Source of the DNA: Methylovorus glucosotrophus
GTDB taxonomy: Bacteria > Pseudomonadota > Gammaproteobacteria > Burkholderiales > Methylophilaceae
Reading direction: 5' to 3'
Length of the DNA: 64,000 nt
Assembly: GCF_009858335.1 (NCBI RefSeq)
Contig: NZ_VMSE01000001.1
Coordinates: 1,054,001-1,118,000, forward strand
The notes beneath the pieces were generated by a model. The model was not told where the DNA came from and ran no database searches. It worked only from the letters and a program-made list of their open reading frames with translations. Shown one piece after another: positions 27,598 through 36,058 of this stretch. Both the position numbers and the translations under genes were made by a program. Every line of letters starts with the position of its first letter. Position 1 is the stretch's first letter.

Positions 27598-27802
27598 AGC
27601 CGTTCAAATATAAAAATTCATTTACGTTGTAAACACTTGTCTTTGCGAGCAATTATTGGGCCAGCTGCAAAGGCGCCAGTGCTGTCCAGCAGTAAGTCCT
27701 CCACTCAAATTGTGGGACATGCTGAAAAGGATATTTGCTCATGTGTTTGTAGGTGGCCATTTTATATTTGGATCAAGCGTGGAATCCTAGCGTATTCTTG
27801 TA

Positions 27803-27818
27803 TGTGACGGCTGTCACT
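27803..27818 (+). promoter_or_regulatory. CRP/FNR-family-like site in the eps control region
   Basis: TGTGA-CGGCTG-TCACT matches the CRP consensus TGTGA-N6-TCACA except for the last base. It lies about 30 bp upstream of the conserved palindrome, in the divergent epsA/eps region. The regulator is not identified; the adjacent cyclic-nucleotide-binding protein lacks a DNA-binding domain. Confidence 0.55.
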
Positions 27819-27844
27819 ATGATAAAACTTTTGCCTACATCAGT

Positions 27845-27865
27845 GGTAGTTCTTTTGGACTATTG
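27845..27865 (+). promoter_or_regulatory. Conserved palindromic motif, copy 2 (eps operon)
   Basis: GTAGTTCTTTTGGACTATTG is identical to the copy at 23581-23601 except at two positions. A -10-like TACACT begins at 27886, 39 nt after the first T of the palindrome, exactly the offset seen in copy 1. The preferred start of the next gene lies 75 nt beyond, against 81 nt in copy 1. Confidence 0.6.
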
Positions 27866-27940
27866 TTGTCACCCTCTACAGTCCATACACTGCGGTACAT
27901 AATGGCGCTGGATCGTAGTTCTGCCGGCTGGAAGGCATTC

Positions 27941-28618
27941 ATGTCTGGTCGTGATCACACTTTCCATGGTGACTATGGACTGTCATGCGCTGATACCTCA
28001 GCGAATCCTTTGGTGGCTATGCCGATGGGCAACCATAACAACAGGCTGTCTACGTTCATAACTTGCTTAACGTTAGCGTCACAAATCATTGAAAGTTTTT
28101 GTTTATCCATGTACTCTGATTTAATACATTTAGGCGGGGCAGATAAGTACGTAGATGAAGTGCTGGAAATAATCAACAGCATCAAGCTGCTTGATGACTT
28201 CAGCGCAGATGAAGTTCGCTATCTATGTGCCTATATGCAGTGCTATGCAGCGCCAAGAGACTATTCGTTATTAGTCGAGGGTACTGGTGGCGACTACCTG
28301 CTATTAATATTAAGTGGGGGGGTAGACGTGTATAAAAATGATGCATCCGCAGAGGGTCGCCATATGGTGGCTCGACTTGGCATTGGCGATACCATCGGGG
28401 AAATGTCCCTGATCGATGGCTATCCCAGATCTGCCACCTGTATTACCACACATCCCACCGATTTCGCGGTATTTTCACGCAGTAGCATGCAAGAGCTGCT
28501 GGTGAATATGCCCAAGCTGGGCAACAAAATACTGATAAAACTATTGCAGCTTATGACGGAGAGGTTGCGCGACACCTCTAACCGGTACCCTGACGGTGCT
28601 TTTTTTAGTCTGGTCTAA
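27941..28618 (+). CDS. Cyclic-nucleotide-binding domain protein without DNA-binding domain
   Basis: This is a protein of about 225 residues. The second half (about 75-190) is a cNMP-binding beta-roll: LLDDFSADEVRYLCAYMQCY, YSLLVEGTGGDYLLLILSGG, ARLGIGDTIGEMSLIDGYPR, SATCITTHPTDFAVFSRSS. The Gly-Glu pair of the phosphate-binding cassette (IGEMSLIDGYPRSA) is retained. CRP-type helix-turn-helix sequence is absent; the C-terminus ends soon after the last helix. ATG 27941 is chosen for its GGAAGG ribosome-binding site at 5 nt, but ATG 28109 would give a protein of 169 residues that is just the domain, so the start is uncertain. It is the first gene of the eps operon, in the position of epsK in the Methylobacillus cluster, and may gate EPS production by cyclic nucleotide. 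Confidence 0.75.
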   Translation: MSGRDHTFHGDYGLSCADTSANPLVAMPMGNHNNRLSTFITCLTLASQIIESFCLSMYSDLIHLGGADKYVDEVLEIINSIKLLDDFSADEVRYLCAYMQCYAAPRDYSLLVEGTGGDYLLLILSGGVDVYKNDASAEGRHMVARLGIGDTIGEMSLIDGYPRSATCITTHPTDFAVFSRSSMQELLVNMPKLGNKILIKLLQLMTERLRDTSNRYPDGAFFSLV

Positions 28619-28659
28619 ACACGCTGCGAGAGTTAATTTTGTACGCATCCAAAAAGTTA

Positions 28660-29886
28660 ATGCCGTTTAATCGGTGTTTGATGTTGGTGAATTTTGCCGT
28701 TTTTATGTCGATTGCGGGAACCGCGTCGGCGGATGATAAAGATGTCGTCAATTTCACGTTAAGTCATGCGGTAACGTATGACGATAACTTATTCAAACTG
28801 GACCGAAGTGAGAATCCTACCGCAACGTTTGGCAAAAGCCAGCGCTGGGAAATGATCAATGCAACAACCTATGGCGTCAGCATCAATAAGCCGTATAGTC
28901 TTCAGCGATTCAAGTTTGATGTCAATCAGACTTCCTATCGCTACCAGAACTATAACTTCTTGAATTTTGACGGGACAAATTACGATATCCAGTGGAACTG
29001 GTCTTTGACCCCTTACCTTAAAGGGAACATCGTATTTGACCGCCAACAATTGCCAAATACGTTTGCCAATATAACAAGTATTAACCCTCTCACAACCAAT
29101 ACGCGGACAGTGAAAAGCAATCGCTTTGATTTTGATTGGAGCCCACAGGGCAACTGGCATTTATTGGGTGGTGTAACCGATTTGACGGTCACAACGGATA
29201 ACTCTTCGCCAACACAAAACAATATCGATTTCAGTTTTGAGCAAACCTCGGCGCGCGCTGGCATTCGTTACGATCTGCCCTCAGGTTCAAATCTGGAATA
29301 CGCATCCAGTACTGCCAATGGTAAATATGGTCAATCCACCCTGAATGAGGTCCTTTTTACAGATCAGGGGTACGAGGAAAAGCGGCAGGAGTTCAAATTC
29401 AATTGGGTGCTTTCGGGCAAGTCGAAGCTGAATATGAGCGCTACTTATCTTGATCGCAAGAATGACAATTTTAGTCAGCGTGACGTGAGTGGCTGGATCG
29501 GGGCGGTAAACTATAGCTGGGATGTGACTGGCAAGACCCGCATCAATTTCATTGCGAGTACCGATTTATTCCCAACGCAAGCCATCTCGTATACCTATGT
29601 GCGTCAGAATTTGATCGCTATCCGGCCGACATGGTCTGTCACCTCGAAAGTGTTGGTCAGAGGAGACTTGACTGTACGTGAACGTGCATTTGAAGGTTTT
29701 GCACCTGTGCCTCCTGCCGAGGATCGACATGACCGTACGAGAGTAGCCAGTATCAGTGCAACCTGGGAACCACGACGTTTCGTGAGTCTGGGAGTGATGT
29801 TGAAGCGCGAAGTGAGAGATTCAAACCTTATCAACGATGACTATGTCTCAAATAGCGCGATGATAAATGCGGGCTTGACCTTCTAA
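28660..29886 (+). CDS. epsL: EpsL-family outer-membrane beta-barrel protein
   Basis: This 408-residue protein belongs to the exopolysaccharide-operon EpsL type, found with exosortase B. A signal peptide (cleavage near TASA|DDK) is followed by about 16-18 alternating amphipathic strands with many aromatic, Asn and Thr residues, ending in SAMINAGLTF with a terminal Phe, the outer-membrane barrel signature. An NFTLSHAVTYDDNLFKLDR start is characteristic. It probably forms the outer-membrane part of the export or surface-attachment path. The start is set at ATG 28660; a TTG at 28639 with GAGAG upstream would add seven residues before the signal sequence. It follows the cNMP gene by about 40 nt. 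Confidence 0.88.
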   Translation: MPFNRCLMLVNFAVFMSIAGTASADDKDVVNFTLSHAVTYDDNLFKLDRSENPTATFGKSQRWEMINATTYGVSINKPYSLQRFKFDVNQTSYRYQNYNFLNFDGTNYDIQWNWSLTPYLKGNIVFDRQQLPNTFANITSINPLTTNTRTVKSNRFDFDWSPQGNWHLLGGVTDLTVTTDNSSPTQNNIDFSFEQTSARAGIRYDLPSGSNLEYASSTANGKYGQSTLNEVLFTDQGYEEKRQEFKFNWVLSGKSKLNMSATYLDRKNDNFSQRDVSGWIGAVNYSWDVTGKTRINFIASTDLFPTQAISYTYVRQNLIAIRPTWSVTSKVLVRGDLTVRERAFEGFAPVPPAEDRHDRTRVASISATWEPRRFVSLGVMLKREVRDSNLINDDYVSNSAMINAGLTF

Positions 29887-29937
29887 AAAATAAGCCGACC
29901 AATGCATGGCCGCGCATATCGTGAATATGGAGCAATA

Positions 29938-30852
29938 ATGACTTTTATGAAAAAAGCGGTATTTGCCGCCATGGTGGTCGCTTTAGCCGCCTGTGGCAAA
30001 TCGGAAGAAAAATCTTCATCTGGACAAGTTGCTGCCATTGTAGATGGCAAGGAAATATCGGTCTTGCAACTTAACCAAGCCATGAAAAACATGCCTAACG
30101 TGACAGCTGACAATGCCGACGCGGTACGCAAACAGTTGCTTGATCGTCTGGTCGATCAGCAGGTGGTTTTAAATAAAGCGCTGGAAGAAAAGGTCGAGCG
30201 CAGTGCTGAGGTCATTTCGTCCATAGAAGCGGCCAAGCGCGAAATTATCACCAGAGCCTATTTGACTAACATGGTCAGTTCGCGCATCAAACCAAGTCCG
30301 CAACAGGTGAAGGCCTATTTTGATGGGCATCCTGAGCTTTTTTCCGCCCGTAAGGTTTATAACCTGCAAGATATTGCCCTCCCGCCAGGCACTGCAATTC
30401 CTGACGAGTTGAAGGGCTTGGTTGAACGCAGCAAGGGCTTGCAAGAGGTGGCTGAGTGGCTCAAAAGTCAGAATGTCAAGTTTGGTGCTTCCAGCTACAG
30501 CAGACCAGCCGAGCAAGTGCCGACCGATGCCCTTGCGGTGCTTAAGGATCAAAAAGATGGCGCTGTCCTGATCGTGCCCATGGATGGCAATCCGCACATT
30601 GTGAAGCTGATTGGTGCGATTGTGTCCCCTATGCCTTATGACCAGGCAAAGCCTTTGATCCAAACCTTCCTTGTGAACTCGGAAGGCCAAAAATTGATCA
30701 AGTCTGAGTTGGCTAAACTCAAGGAAAAATCCAAGATCGAATATGTTGGTGCTTTTGCCAAGAGTGCCGATACCGCGGTAGCAAAGCCTGAAGCGAAGCC
30801 TGCAGAGAAAAACAACAGCCATATCGAAAAAGGGGTAGTGGGCCTGGACTAA
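29938..30852 (+). CDS. epsD: EpsD-family peptidyl-prolyl isomerase lipoprotein
   Basis: This is a periplasmic lipoprotein of 304 residues of the SurA/PrsA-like EpsD family. A lipobox (LAAC) at about residues 16-19 gives an acylated Cys; the next residue is Gly, so outer-membrane or periplasmic release is possible. The N-terminal chaperone-like helices (QLNQAMKNMPNVTADNADAV, RKQLLDRLVDQQVVLNKALEE) are followed by a parvulin-like region (about 130-245). ATG 29938 is chosen because GGAG lies 5 nt upstream; a longer frame from 29902 has no such site. It likely helps fold EPS export or exosortase-associated proteins. Confidence 0.87.
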   Translation: MTFMKKAVFAAMVVALAACGKSEEKSSSGQVAAIVDGKEISVLQLNQAMKNMPNVTADNADAVRKQLLDRLVDQQVVLNKALEEKVERSAEVISSIEAAKREIITRAYLTNMVSSRIKPSPQQVKAYFDGHPELFSARKVYNLQDIALPPGTAIPDELKGLVERSKGLQEVAEWLKSQNVKFGASSYSRPAEQVPTDALAVLKDQKDGAVLIVPMDGNPHIVKLIGAIVSPMPYDQAKPLIQTFLVNSEGQKLIKSELAKLKEKSKIEYVGAFAKSADTAVAKPEAKPAEKNNSHIEKGVVGLD

Positions 30853-30901
30853 GCAGCGCTCATCATCACTTAACTAAACCATAATCAAACAGGGAAATAT
30901 C

Positions 30902-31954
30902 ATGATGAAATGGTGCATGAATATCATAGGGACGCTTCTTTTTGTCACGGCATTTAATGCAGTGGCAGCAGAAGAGTATGCACTTGGTGCAGGTGACGTG
31001 GTACGTATCCAGGTTTTCCAGAACCCTGATCTGACGACAGAAGCGCGGGTTTCCGAGTCAGGCGAAATCACATTTCCTCTGCTGGGAACCGTGAATGTTG
31101 GCGGTGCAGGGATTGGTCAAGCGGAGCGCAAGATTGCCCAAGGTCTGGTACAAGGTGGTTTTGTGCAAAAGCCGCAAGTCAATATCGTCCTGGTTCAGGT
31201 GCGTGGCAATCAGGTAGCCGTGTTGGGCCTGGTTAATCGCCCTGGTCGCTTTGTGATTGAAACCTTCGATACTCATTTGAGTGAAATACTGGCGACCGCA
31301 GGTGGCGTGCTCTCCGCTGCTGGTAGCGGCAAGGCCATCATTACTGGCCAGCGCGATGGGCAGTCTTTCCGTCGTGAGGTTGATCTGGCCGAACTTTTCT
31401 TGCTGGACAAAAAAGAGGCAGACTTGCTCGTGGCCAAAGGCGATGTCATCTACATCGTACCTGGCAATCAGGTGTCTATCCTTGGACAAGTGAATCGTCC
31501 TGGTCGCTATGCTCTTGAAGAGGCCAAGATGAAGTTGTCAGATGCCCTCGCCATGGCCGGCGGTGTGAGTGTAAGCGGATCGGATTCCGCCATTCTGGAA
31601 GGTATTCGCGACGGTCAGAAGTTCCACAAGGTGGTTGATATTGCCGCGATATATATGGATGAAAACTCTGACATGAATCCTGATGTACTGGCCGGTGATT
31701 CCATCTATGTGCACCGTGCGCCCGTCTTCTACATTTATGGCGAAGTACAGCGTCCAGGCTCTTATCGTGTTGAGCGCAATATGACCATCATGCAAGCGCT
31801 GGCAGAGGGCGGTGGTCCAACACCTCGTGGTACGCAGCGTGGTTTGAAATTACATCGCAAAAATGCATCTGGCGTCGTCGAAAAGACAGCACCGGCGTTA
31901 GATGAATTAGTGCAGTCTGGCGACGTACTTTACGTTAAAGAAAGCCTGTTTTAG
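30902..31954 (+). CDS. epsE: EpsE, Wza-type polysaccharide export protein
   Basis: This is the outer-membrane or periplasmic export protein of the polysaccharide channel, 350 residues. A signal peptide (cleavage near AVA|AEE) precedes the Poly_export domain (YALGAGDVVRIQVFQNPDL, about 23-105) and several SLBB repeats (QVAVLGLVNRPGRFVIETFD; QVSILGQVNRPGRYALEEAK; VFYIYGEVQRPGSYRVERNM). Three SLBB motifs are visible, as in Wza and GfcE/EpsE. ATG 30902 follows CAGGGA at good spacing. The next gene, epsF, follows after 9 nt. Confidence 0.93.
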   Translation: MMKWCMNIIGTLLFVTAFNAVAAEEYALGAGDVVRIQVFQNPDLTTEARVSESGEITFPLLGTVNVGGAGIGQAERKIAQGLVQGGFVQKPQVNIVLVQVRGNQVAVLGLVNRPGRFVIETFDTHLSEILATAGGVLSAAGSGKAIITGQRDGQSFRREVDLAELFLLDKKEADLLVAKGDVIYIVPGNQVSILGQVNRPGRYALEEAKMKLSDALAMAGGVSVSGSDSAILEGIRDGQKFHKVVDIAAIYMDENSDMNPDVLAGDSIYVHRAPVFYIYGEVQRPGSYRVERNMTIMQALAEGGGPTPRGTQRGLKLHRKNASGVVEKTAPALDELVQSGDVLYVKESLF

Positions 31955-31963
31955 GAAGCTCGG

Positions 31964-33367
31964 ATGAATCTGAATCAAATCGTACTCATATTACTGGCAC
32001 GTTACCGTATTGTATTGATTACATTTGCCCTTACGGTATTTACAGTCCTGGTAATCAGCTTGCTGCAAAGCAAGGTTTATCAGGCAACAGCATCCGTTGT
32101 GCTGAATTACAAAGGCACAGATCCGGTGACCGGCGCGGTGGTGCCAGGCAATATGGCGCTGGGTTATGTACCCACCCAGATTGACATCATCAATAGCCAA
32201 CACGTTGCTCTCAAGGTAGTCGACGAATTGCGCATGGCCGAAAACGAAAACGTCAAAGCCAAATTTGAAGAGGATACCGGAGGGCGTGGTGATCTGCGTT
32301 TCTGGTTGGCAGACTTGCTCCTGAAGAAGCTCACTGTAACGCCAGGCCGGGACAGCAGTGTGATTGAAATCATGTTTGAAGGCTCCGACCCGGACTTTGT
32401 GGCCTTGGTCGCCAATGCCTTTGCCAACGCTTATCAGGAAACCAATGTCGAGATGAAAGTTGAGCCTGCACAAAAGGCGGCTGAGTATTTTGGTACACAG
32501 ATTCAAGCGCTGCGGGACAACCTTTCCAAGGCACAATCCAGACTTTCCAAATATCAGCGTGAAAATGGTTACACCAGCTCGGATGAAAGAATGGATGTGG
32601 AAGCATCACGCCTCAATTGGCTTTCTGAGCAGTTGGTATCTGCACAAGGACAGTCTATTGAAGCAGATTCGCGTTCAGGTGGTAGCCGGAAAAATGCGCT
32701 GGAATCCCCTGATGTGGTCAGCAATCCTATCATCCAGAATCTAAAGATCAATCTGGCGACAGCGGAATCCAAGCTTGCTGAACTATCTCAGCGGCTGGAT
32801 AAAAATCACCCGCAGTATCAGGCTGCTGAGGCAGAAATCAACAAGATTAAATCCCAGCTGAATGCCGAAGTCAAAACCGTGACAGGCTCTGTGGGTAATG
32901 GTGCAGGCATTCAAAAGCAACGTGTGGCAGAACTGCAGGCGCAGGTCGACAAGCAGAAAGCCGTTCTGGTTGAAATGAATAGAACACGTGATGAGATGCT
33001 GGTCTTGCAAAAAGATGTTGAGATGGCACAACGGGCGATTGAAGGAGCCATGTTGCGTTTCAGCCAGACCAGCATCGAGTCAAAATCGAATCAAAGTGAT
33101 GTTGCCATCCTGAACACCGCAACTTCACCGTTACTCCCTTCTGGAACAAGAACGCTATTGAAGCTGGCACTTGGCGCCATCATTGGTATGTTGTTAGGTA
33201 TTGGTTTCGCATTTGTTTCCGAATTTATGGATAGACGTGTACGTAGCAAGGATGATATTTCAGCGATTCTGGATGTTCCGGTGTTTGCATTGATTGATGG
33301 ACTTAAACCTGCTACCGGGCTCAAGGCCTTACCTCAGAACATCGTAAAATATCTGCCTTCGGCATAA
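31964..33367 (+). CDS. epsF: EpsF, chain-length determinant protein (Wzz/PCP type)
   Basis: This is an inner-membrane co-polymerase that sets polysaccharide chain length and couples to the tyrosine kinase EpsG. At 467 residues it has an N-terminal helix (about 16-36), a long periplasmic coiled-coil region (about 170-385: QKAAEYFGTQIQALRDNLSK, ATAESKLAELSQRLDKNHPQ) and a C-terminal helix (ALGAIIGMLLGIGFAFVSEF, about 405-425) followed by a short cytoplasmic tail. This is the layout of the Wzz/GumC family. It lies between epsE and epsG in the usual order. Confidence 0.92.
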   Translation: MNLNQIVLILLARYRIVLITFALTVFTVLVISLLQSKVYQATASVVLNYKGTDPVTGAVVPGNMALGYVPTQIDIINSQHVALKVVDELRMAENENVKAKFEEDTGGRGDLRFWLADLLLKKLTVTPGRDSSVIEIMFEGSDPDFVALVANAFANAYQETNVEMKVEPAQKAAEYFGTQIQALRDNLSKAQSRLSKYQRENGYTSSDERMDVEASRLNWLSEQLVSAQGQSIEADSRSGGSRKNALESPDVVSNPIIQNLKINLATAESKLAELSQRLDKNHPQYQAAEAEINKIKSQLNAEVKTVTGSVGNGAGIQKQRVAELQAQVDKQKAVLVEMNRTRDEMLVLQKDVEMAQRAIEGAMLRFSQTSIESKSNQSDVAILNTATSPLLPSGTRTLLKLALGAIIGMLLGIGFAFVSEFMDRRVRSKDDISAILDVPVFALIDGLKPATGLKALPQNIVKYLPSA

Positions 33368-33375
33368 GGAATTGT

Positions 33376-34257
33376 ATGGACATGACGCATGGTGTAACGG
33401 CCGCTGTAAGCAGTTTAAAGCCGGAAAAGAATGACGCCAATATTGGCAAGGTGCTGCTGGACTTAGGCAAGTTGACACCGGATGAGGCTGAGCGTGTGCT
33501 ACGGCTCCAGAAACAAGAAAACATCCGCTTTGGCGAAGCTGCCCTCAGGCTGGGGTTCATTAATGAATCGGACATTCGGCAAGCCCTGTCTGTACAATTT
33601 GAGTATCCTTACCTGCAACCCAATGAAGGTGGTTTTTCACCTGATCTCGTGGCGGCTTACCAGCCATTCTCCAAGCAGGTAGAAGCATTAAGAGCCCTGC
33701 GTACTCAACTTATCCTTCGCTGGTTCAGCGAAGGTAATAAGGCCTTGGCTGTTGTGGCTGCAAAGTCAGGGGATGGTTGCAGTTATATCGCCGCTAACCT
33801 TGCCATCGTATTCTCCCAATTGGGTGAAAAAACCTTGTTGATCGATGGCAATTTGCGCGATCCCGTGCAGCATCGCAATTTCAATCTCAGCGAACAGCGT
33901 GGTCTTTCTGACATTTTGATCGGACGTTCAGATCTTGAGGTCATCACCCACCTTGGCGCATTTGAAAACCTGTCTGTGTTAGGCGCAGGGACAATTCCCC
34001 CTAATCCGCAAGAGTTATTGGCGCGTCCTGCCTTTACTGACCTCATGAACAAGGTCATGGGGGATTACGATGTGATTATTGTGGATACTTCTTCGACCGA
34101 GCATTCATCTGACGCTCAGTCTGTAGCAAGTCGTTGCCGCGGCACGCTGGCCATTTCAAGAGTCAATGAAACCAAAATGCACGAGTTGACCAGTCTGAAA
34201 GAGCATCTGAGTGGGGTGGGCGTACGTATTGTGGGTGCAGTTGCCAACCAGTTTTAG
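33376..34257 (+). CDS. epsG: EpsG, chain-length tyrosine kinase homologue
   Basis: This is a 293-residue cytoplasmic partner of EpsF. An N-terminal region (about 15-85: IGKVLLDLGKLTPDEAERVL, FGEAALRLGFINESDIRQAL) resembles the GspE-N/MshE-type domain. The ATPase domain (about 120-290) resembles BY-kinases, with Walker A' LLIDGNLRDP. Walker A is unusual: KSGDGCS (130-136) has Cys135 where the invariant Lys of GxGKS/T is expected, though Lys130 at the deviant-P-loop position is present. No Tyr cluster is seen at the C-terminus (ends VGAVANQF). ATP hydrolysis and autophosphorylation may therefore be impaired or altered. Confidence 0.85.
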   Translation: MDMTHGVTAAVSSLKPEKNDANIGKVLLDLGKLTPDEAERVLRLQKQENIRFGEAALRLGFINESDIRQALSVQFEYPYLQPNEGGFSPDLVAAYQPFSKQVEALRALRTQLILRWFSEGNKALAVVAAKSGDGCSYIAANLAIVFSQLGEKTLLIDGNLRDPVQHRNFNLSEQRGLSDILIGRSDLEVITHLGAFENLSVLGAGTIPPNPQELLARPAFTDLMNKVMGDYDVIIVDTSSTEHSSDAQSVASRCRGTLAISRVNETKMHELTSLKEHLSGVGVRIVGAVANQF

Positions 34258-34322
34258 TCATTAACATTCGAGGGAGAGGTTGCAATCGACGATTCCCTGG
34301 TATCTGAAACAAAGCGATAGTC

Positions 34323-35237
34323 ATGGAAAAGCATATTAAACATGCCATACGTTGGCCCTCCCTCGACACCATCCCTTGGGCCTGGGTCGCTATCGCAATT
34401 GGTCTGTTAATTCTTTATTTCCCAACGTTCTGGGATCTTTTTCATGGTCTTTGGGGTACTGAGCGTCATGCACATGGCCCCATTGTATTTTTTGTTTCCA
34501 TCTGGTTTTTTTACTTCAAGTTCAAGCAATTGCCTGAATATGGGATTACGTATGATCCCTCGCCAAAATTAGGCTGGCCCATACTGGTTTTGGGCTTGCT
34601 GCTATTTATTCTCGGGCGTTCGCAGACATTGCTGATTTTTGAGGTGGGATCGCTCATTCCGGTCTTGCTCGGTATTACCTTGATTTTCATGGGAACACGC
34701 GTTGCGAAGTTTCTGTGGTTTGCCTTTTTCTTCCTGTGTTTTGTCGTGCCATTGCCCGCATTTGTGGTGGATGCCGCGACATTGCCCATGAAAACCGCGG
34801 TTTCATTTGCGACTGCTCACATCCTGTATGCCTTGGATTACCCCATCGCCCGCACAGGTGTGATGCTAACCATCGGCCAGTATCAATTGCTGGTGGCGGA
34901 TGCCTGTGCTGGTCTGAATTCCTTGTTTACCCTGGAAGTGCTGGGTTTGCTCTATATGAATGTGACGCATCATGAATCGCCGTTCCGTAATTTCATGCTG
35001 GCCGTGCTGATTATTCCCATTTCGTTTATAGCGAATGTGACGCGTGTGATTGTACTGGCGCTGATTACATACCATTGGGGAGATGCAGCAGGGCAAGGCT
35101 TCTTGCACGAGTTCTCTGGCATTGTCCTGTTCATCACAGCGCTTATGCTGGTGATTGCGACCGACAGCCTGCTGCGATTCTTCTCCAGGAAGTTCGAAAA
35201 AGTCCCTTCAACGCAGTCGGTTGATCTCAAGAGATAA
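34323..35237 (+). CDS. xrtB: Exosortase B (XrtB)
   Basis: This integral-membrane cysteine protease/transpeptidase, 304 residues, cleaves PEP-CTERM proteins. About eight membrane helices are visible. The catalytic triad is clear: Cys195 in [12 protein letters not shown], Arg241 in [12 protein letters not shown] and His262 in GFLHEFSGI. The length and the conserved [14 protein letters not shown] (about 50-63) and [10 protein letters not shown] regions fit EpsH/XrtB. epsI follows after 3 nt. The nearby PEP-CTERM gene at 23.7 kb provides at least one substrate. Confidence 0.95.
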
Positions 35238-35240
35238 GTC

Positions 35241-35939
35241 ATGATCCAGATTCCGAAAGTGTCATTACGGCTTGCTATCTTTATTGTGCTGCTATTTTCA
35301 TCCAGTGCCGTGCTGGCGTATTGGTTCACGCCCAAACTCGAGACCCAGGCCATGCCGGAAAACTTTGAGGTTTCGGTGCCCAAGCAGATAGGGCAGTGGA
35401 CAGAGCAGCCGAATCCTTATCTGCAGGTTGGATTAGTGGATACCAATGACAAGGATATTGATCAGCCATATGACCGCGTATTAATGCGCAGTTACAACAC
35501 GGCGGAGGGCGAGCCGGTCATGCTTGCACTGGCCTATGCGCGTGAACAGTCGCAGGATGTCAAAATCCATCGCCCGGATGTGTGTTATCAGGCTCAGGGC
35601 TTTGCCATCAAGTCGCGCCAAGTGCAAACCTTGGCGATAAATGACCAGCATCAGGTGCAAATCGTACGTCTGGTGGTCACTCAACCGGCCCGGTTGGAAG
35701 TGGTGAGTTACTGGATAAGAATAGGCAACGAGTACCCGGTCACGCCACTCAACATGCGCATGAAGATTTTGCGTGATGGCCTGGCAGGCCATGTCGCCGA
35801 CGGCATTCTGGTGCGAGCTTCGTCCATTATTGAAGATGAGTCCCAGGCGTCGGTAGCGTTTGCCCGGCAAGAAAAATTCTTGCGTGAATTAGTGGCTGCC
35901 ATGCCATCCAATCAGGCAAGCGTCCTGGCCAAATTTTAG
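35241..35939 (+). CDS. epsI: EpsI, exosortase-associated periplasmic protein (B type)
   Basis: This 232-residue protein is the companion of EpsH/XrtB. A hydrophobic N-terminal segment (about 9-28) anchors or exports it, and the rest is a single periplasmic domain with the family features GQWTEQPNPYLQVG, YAREQSQDVKIHRPDVCYQA, the R-x-R area (KSRQVQ) and VSYWIRIGNEYPVTPLNMRM. It probably aids exosortase function or EPS-linked modification. It follows xrtB with a 3-nt gap. Confidence 0.92.
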   Translation: MIQIPKVSLRLAIFIVLLFSSSAVLAYWFTPKLETQAMPENFEVSVPKQIGQWTEQPNPYLQVGLVDTNDKDIDQPYDRVLMRSYNTAEGEPVMLALAYAREQSQDVKIHRPDVCYQAQGFAIKSRQVQTLAINDQHQVQIVRLVVTQPARLEVVSYWIRIGNEYPVTPLNMRMKILRDGLAGHVADGILVRASSIIEDESQASVAFARQEKFLRELVAAMPSNQASVLAKF

Positions 35940-36058
35940 CGGCTTGAGTTTACCGGATGGTCCGAAACGTGCTTCCCGGTAGGTGGATCACATGGCGATA
36001 ATGCTGTGTTGTTTACCAGAGCGCCTTCATCGTCTATCAAATAATTGTCAGGATATGT

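Larger units (their letters stand above)
27598..27940. other. Divergent control region between epsA and the eps operon
   Basis: This 343-nt gap carries a CRP-like site (27803-27818), the conserved palindrome (27845-27865) and a -10-like TACACT (27886). An open frame can be read from a TTG at 27863, but that would start inside the palindrome, so I treat the stretch as regulatory and leader sequence. Confidence 0.55.

Noticed and set aside
27863-27940. Start of the cNMP-binding gene at TTG 27863
   Set aside because: This start would lie inside the conserved palindrome; a good ribosome-binding site stands before ATG 27941.
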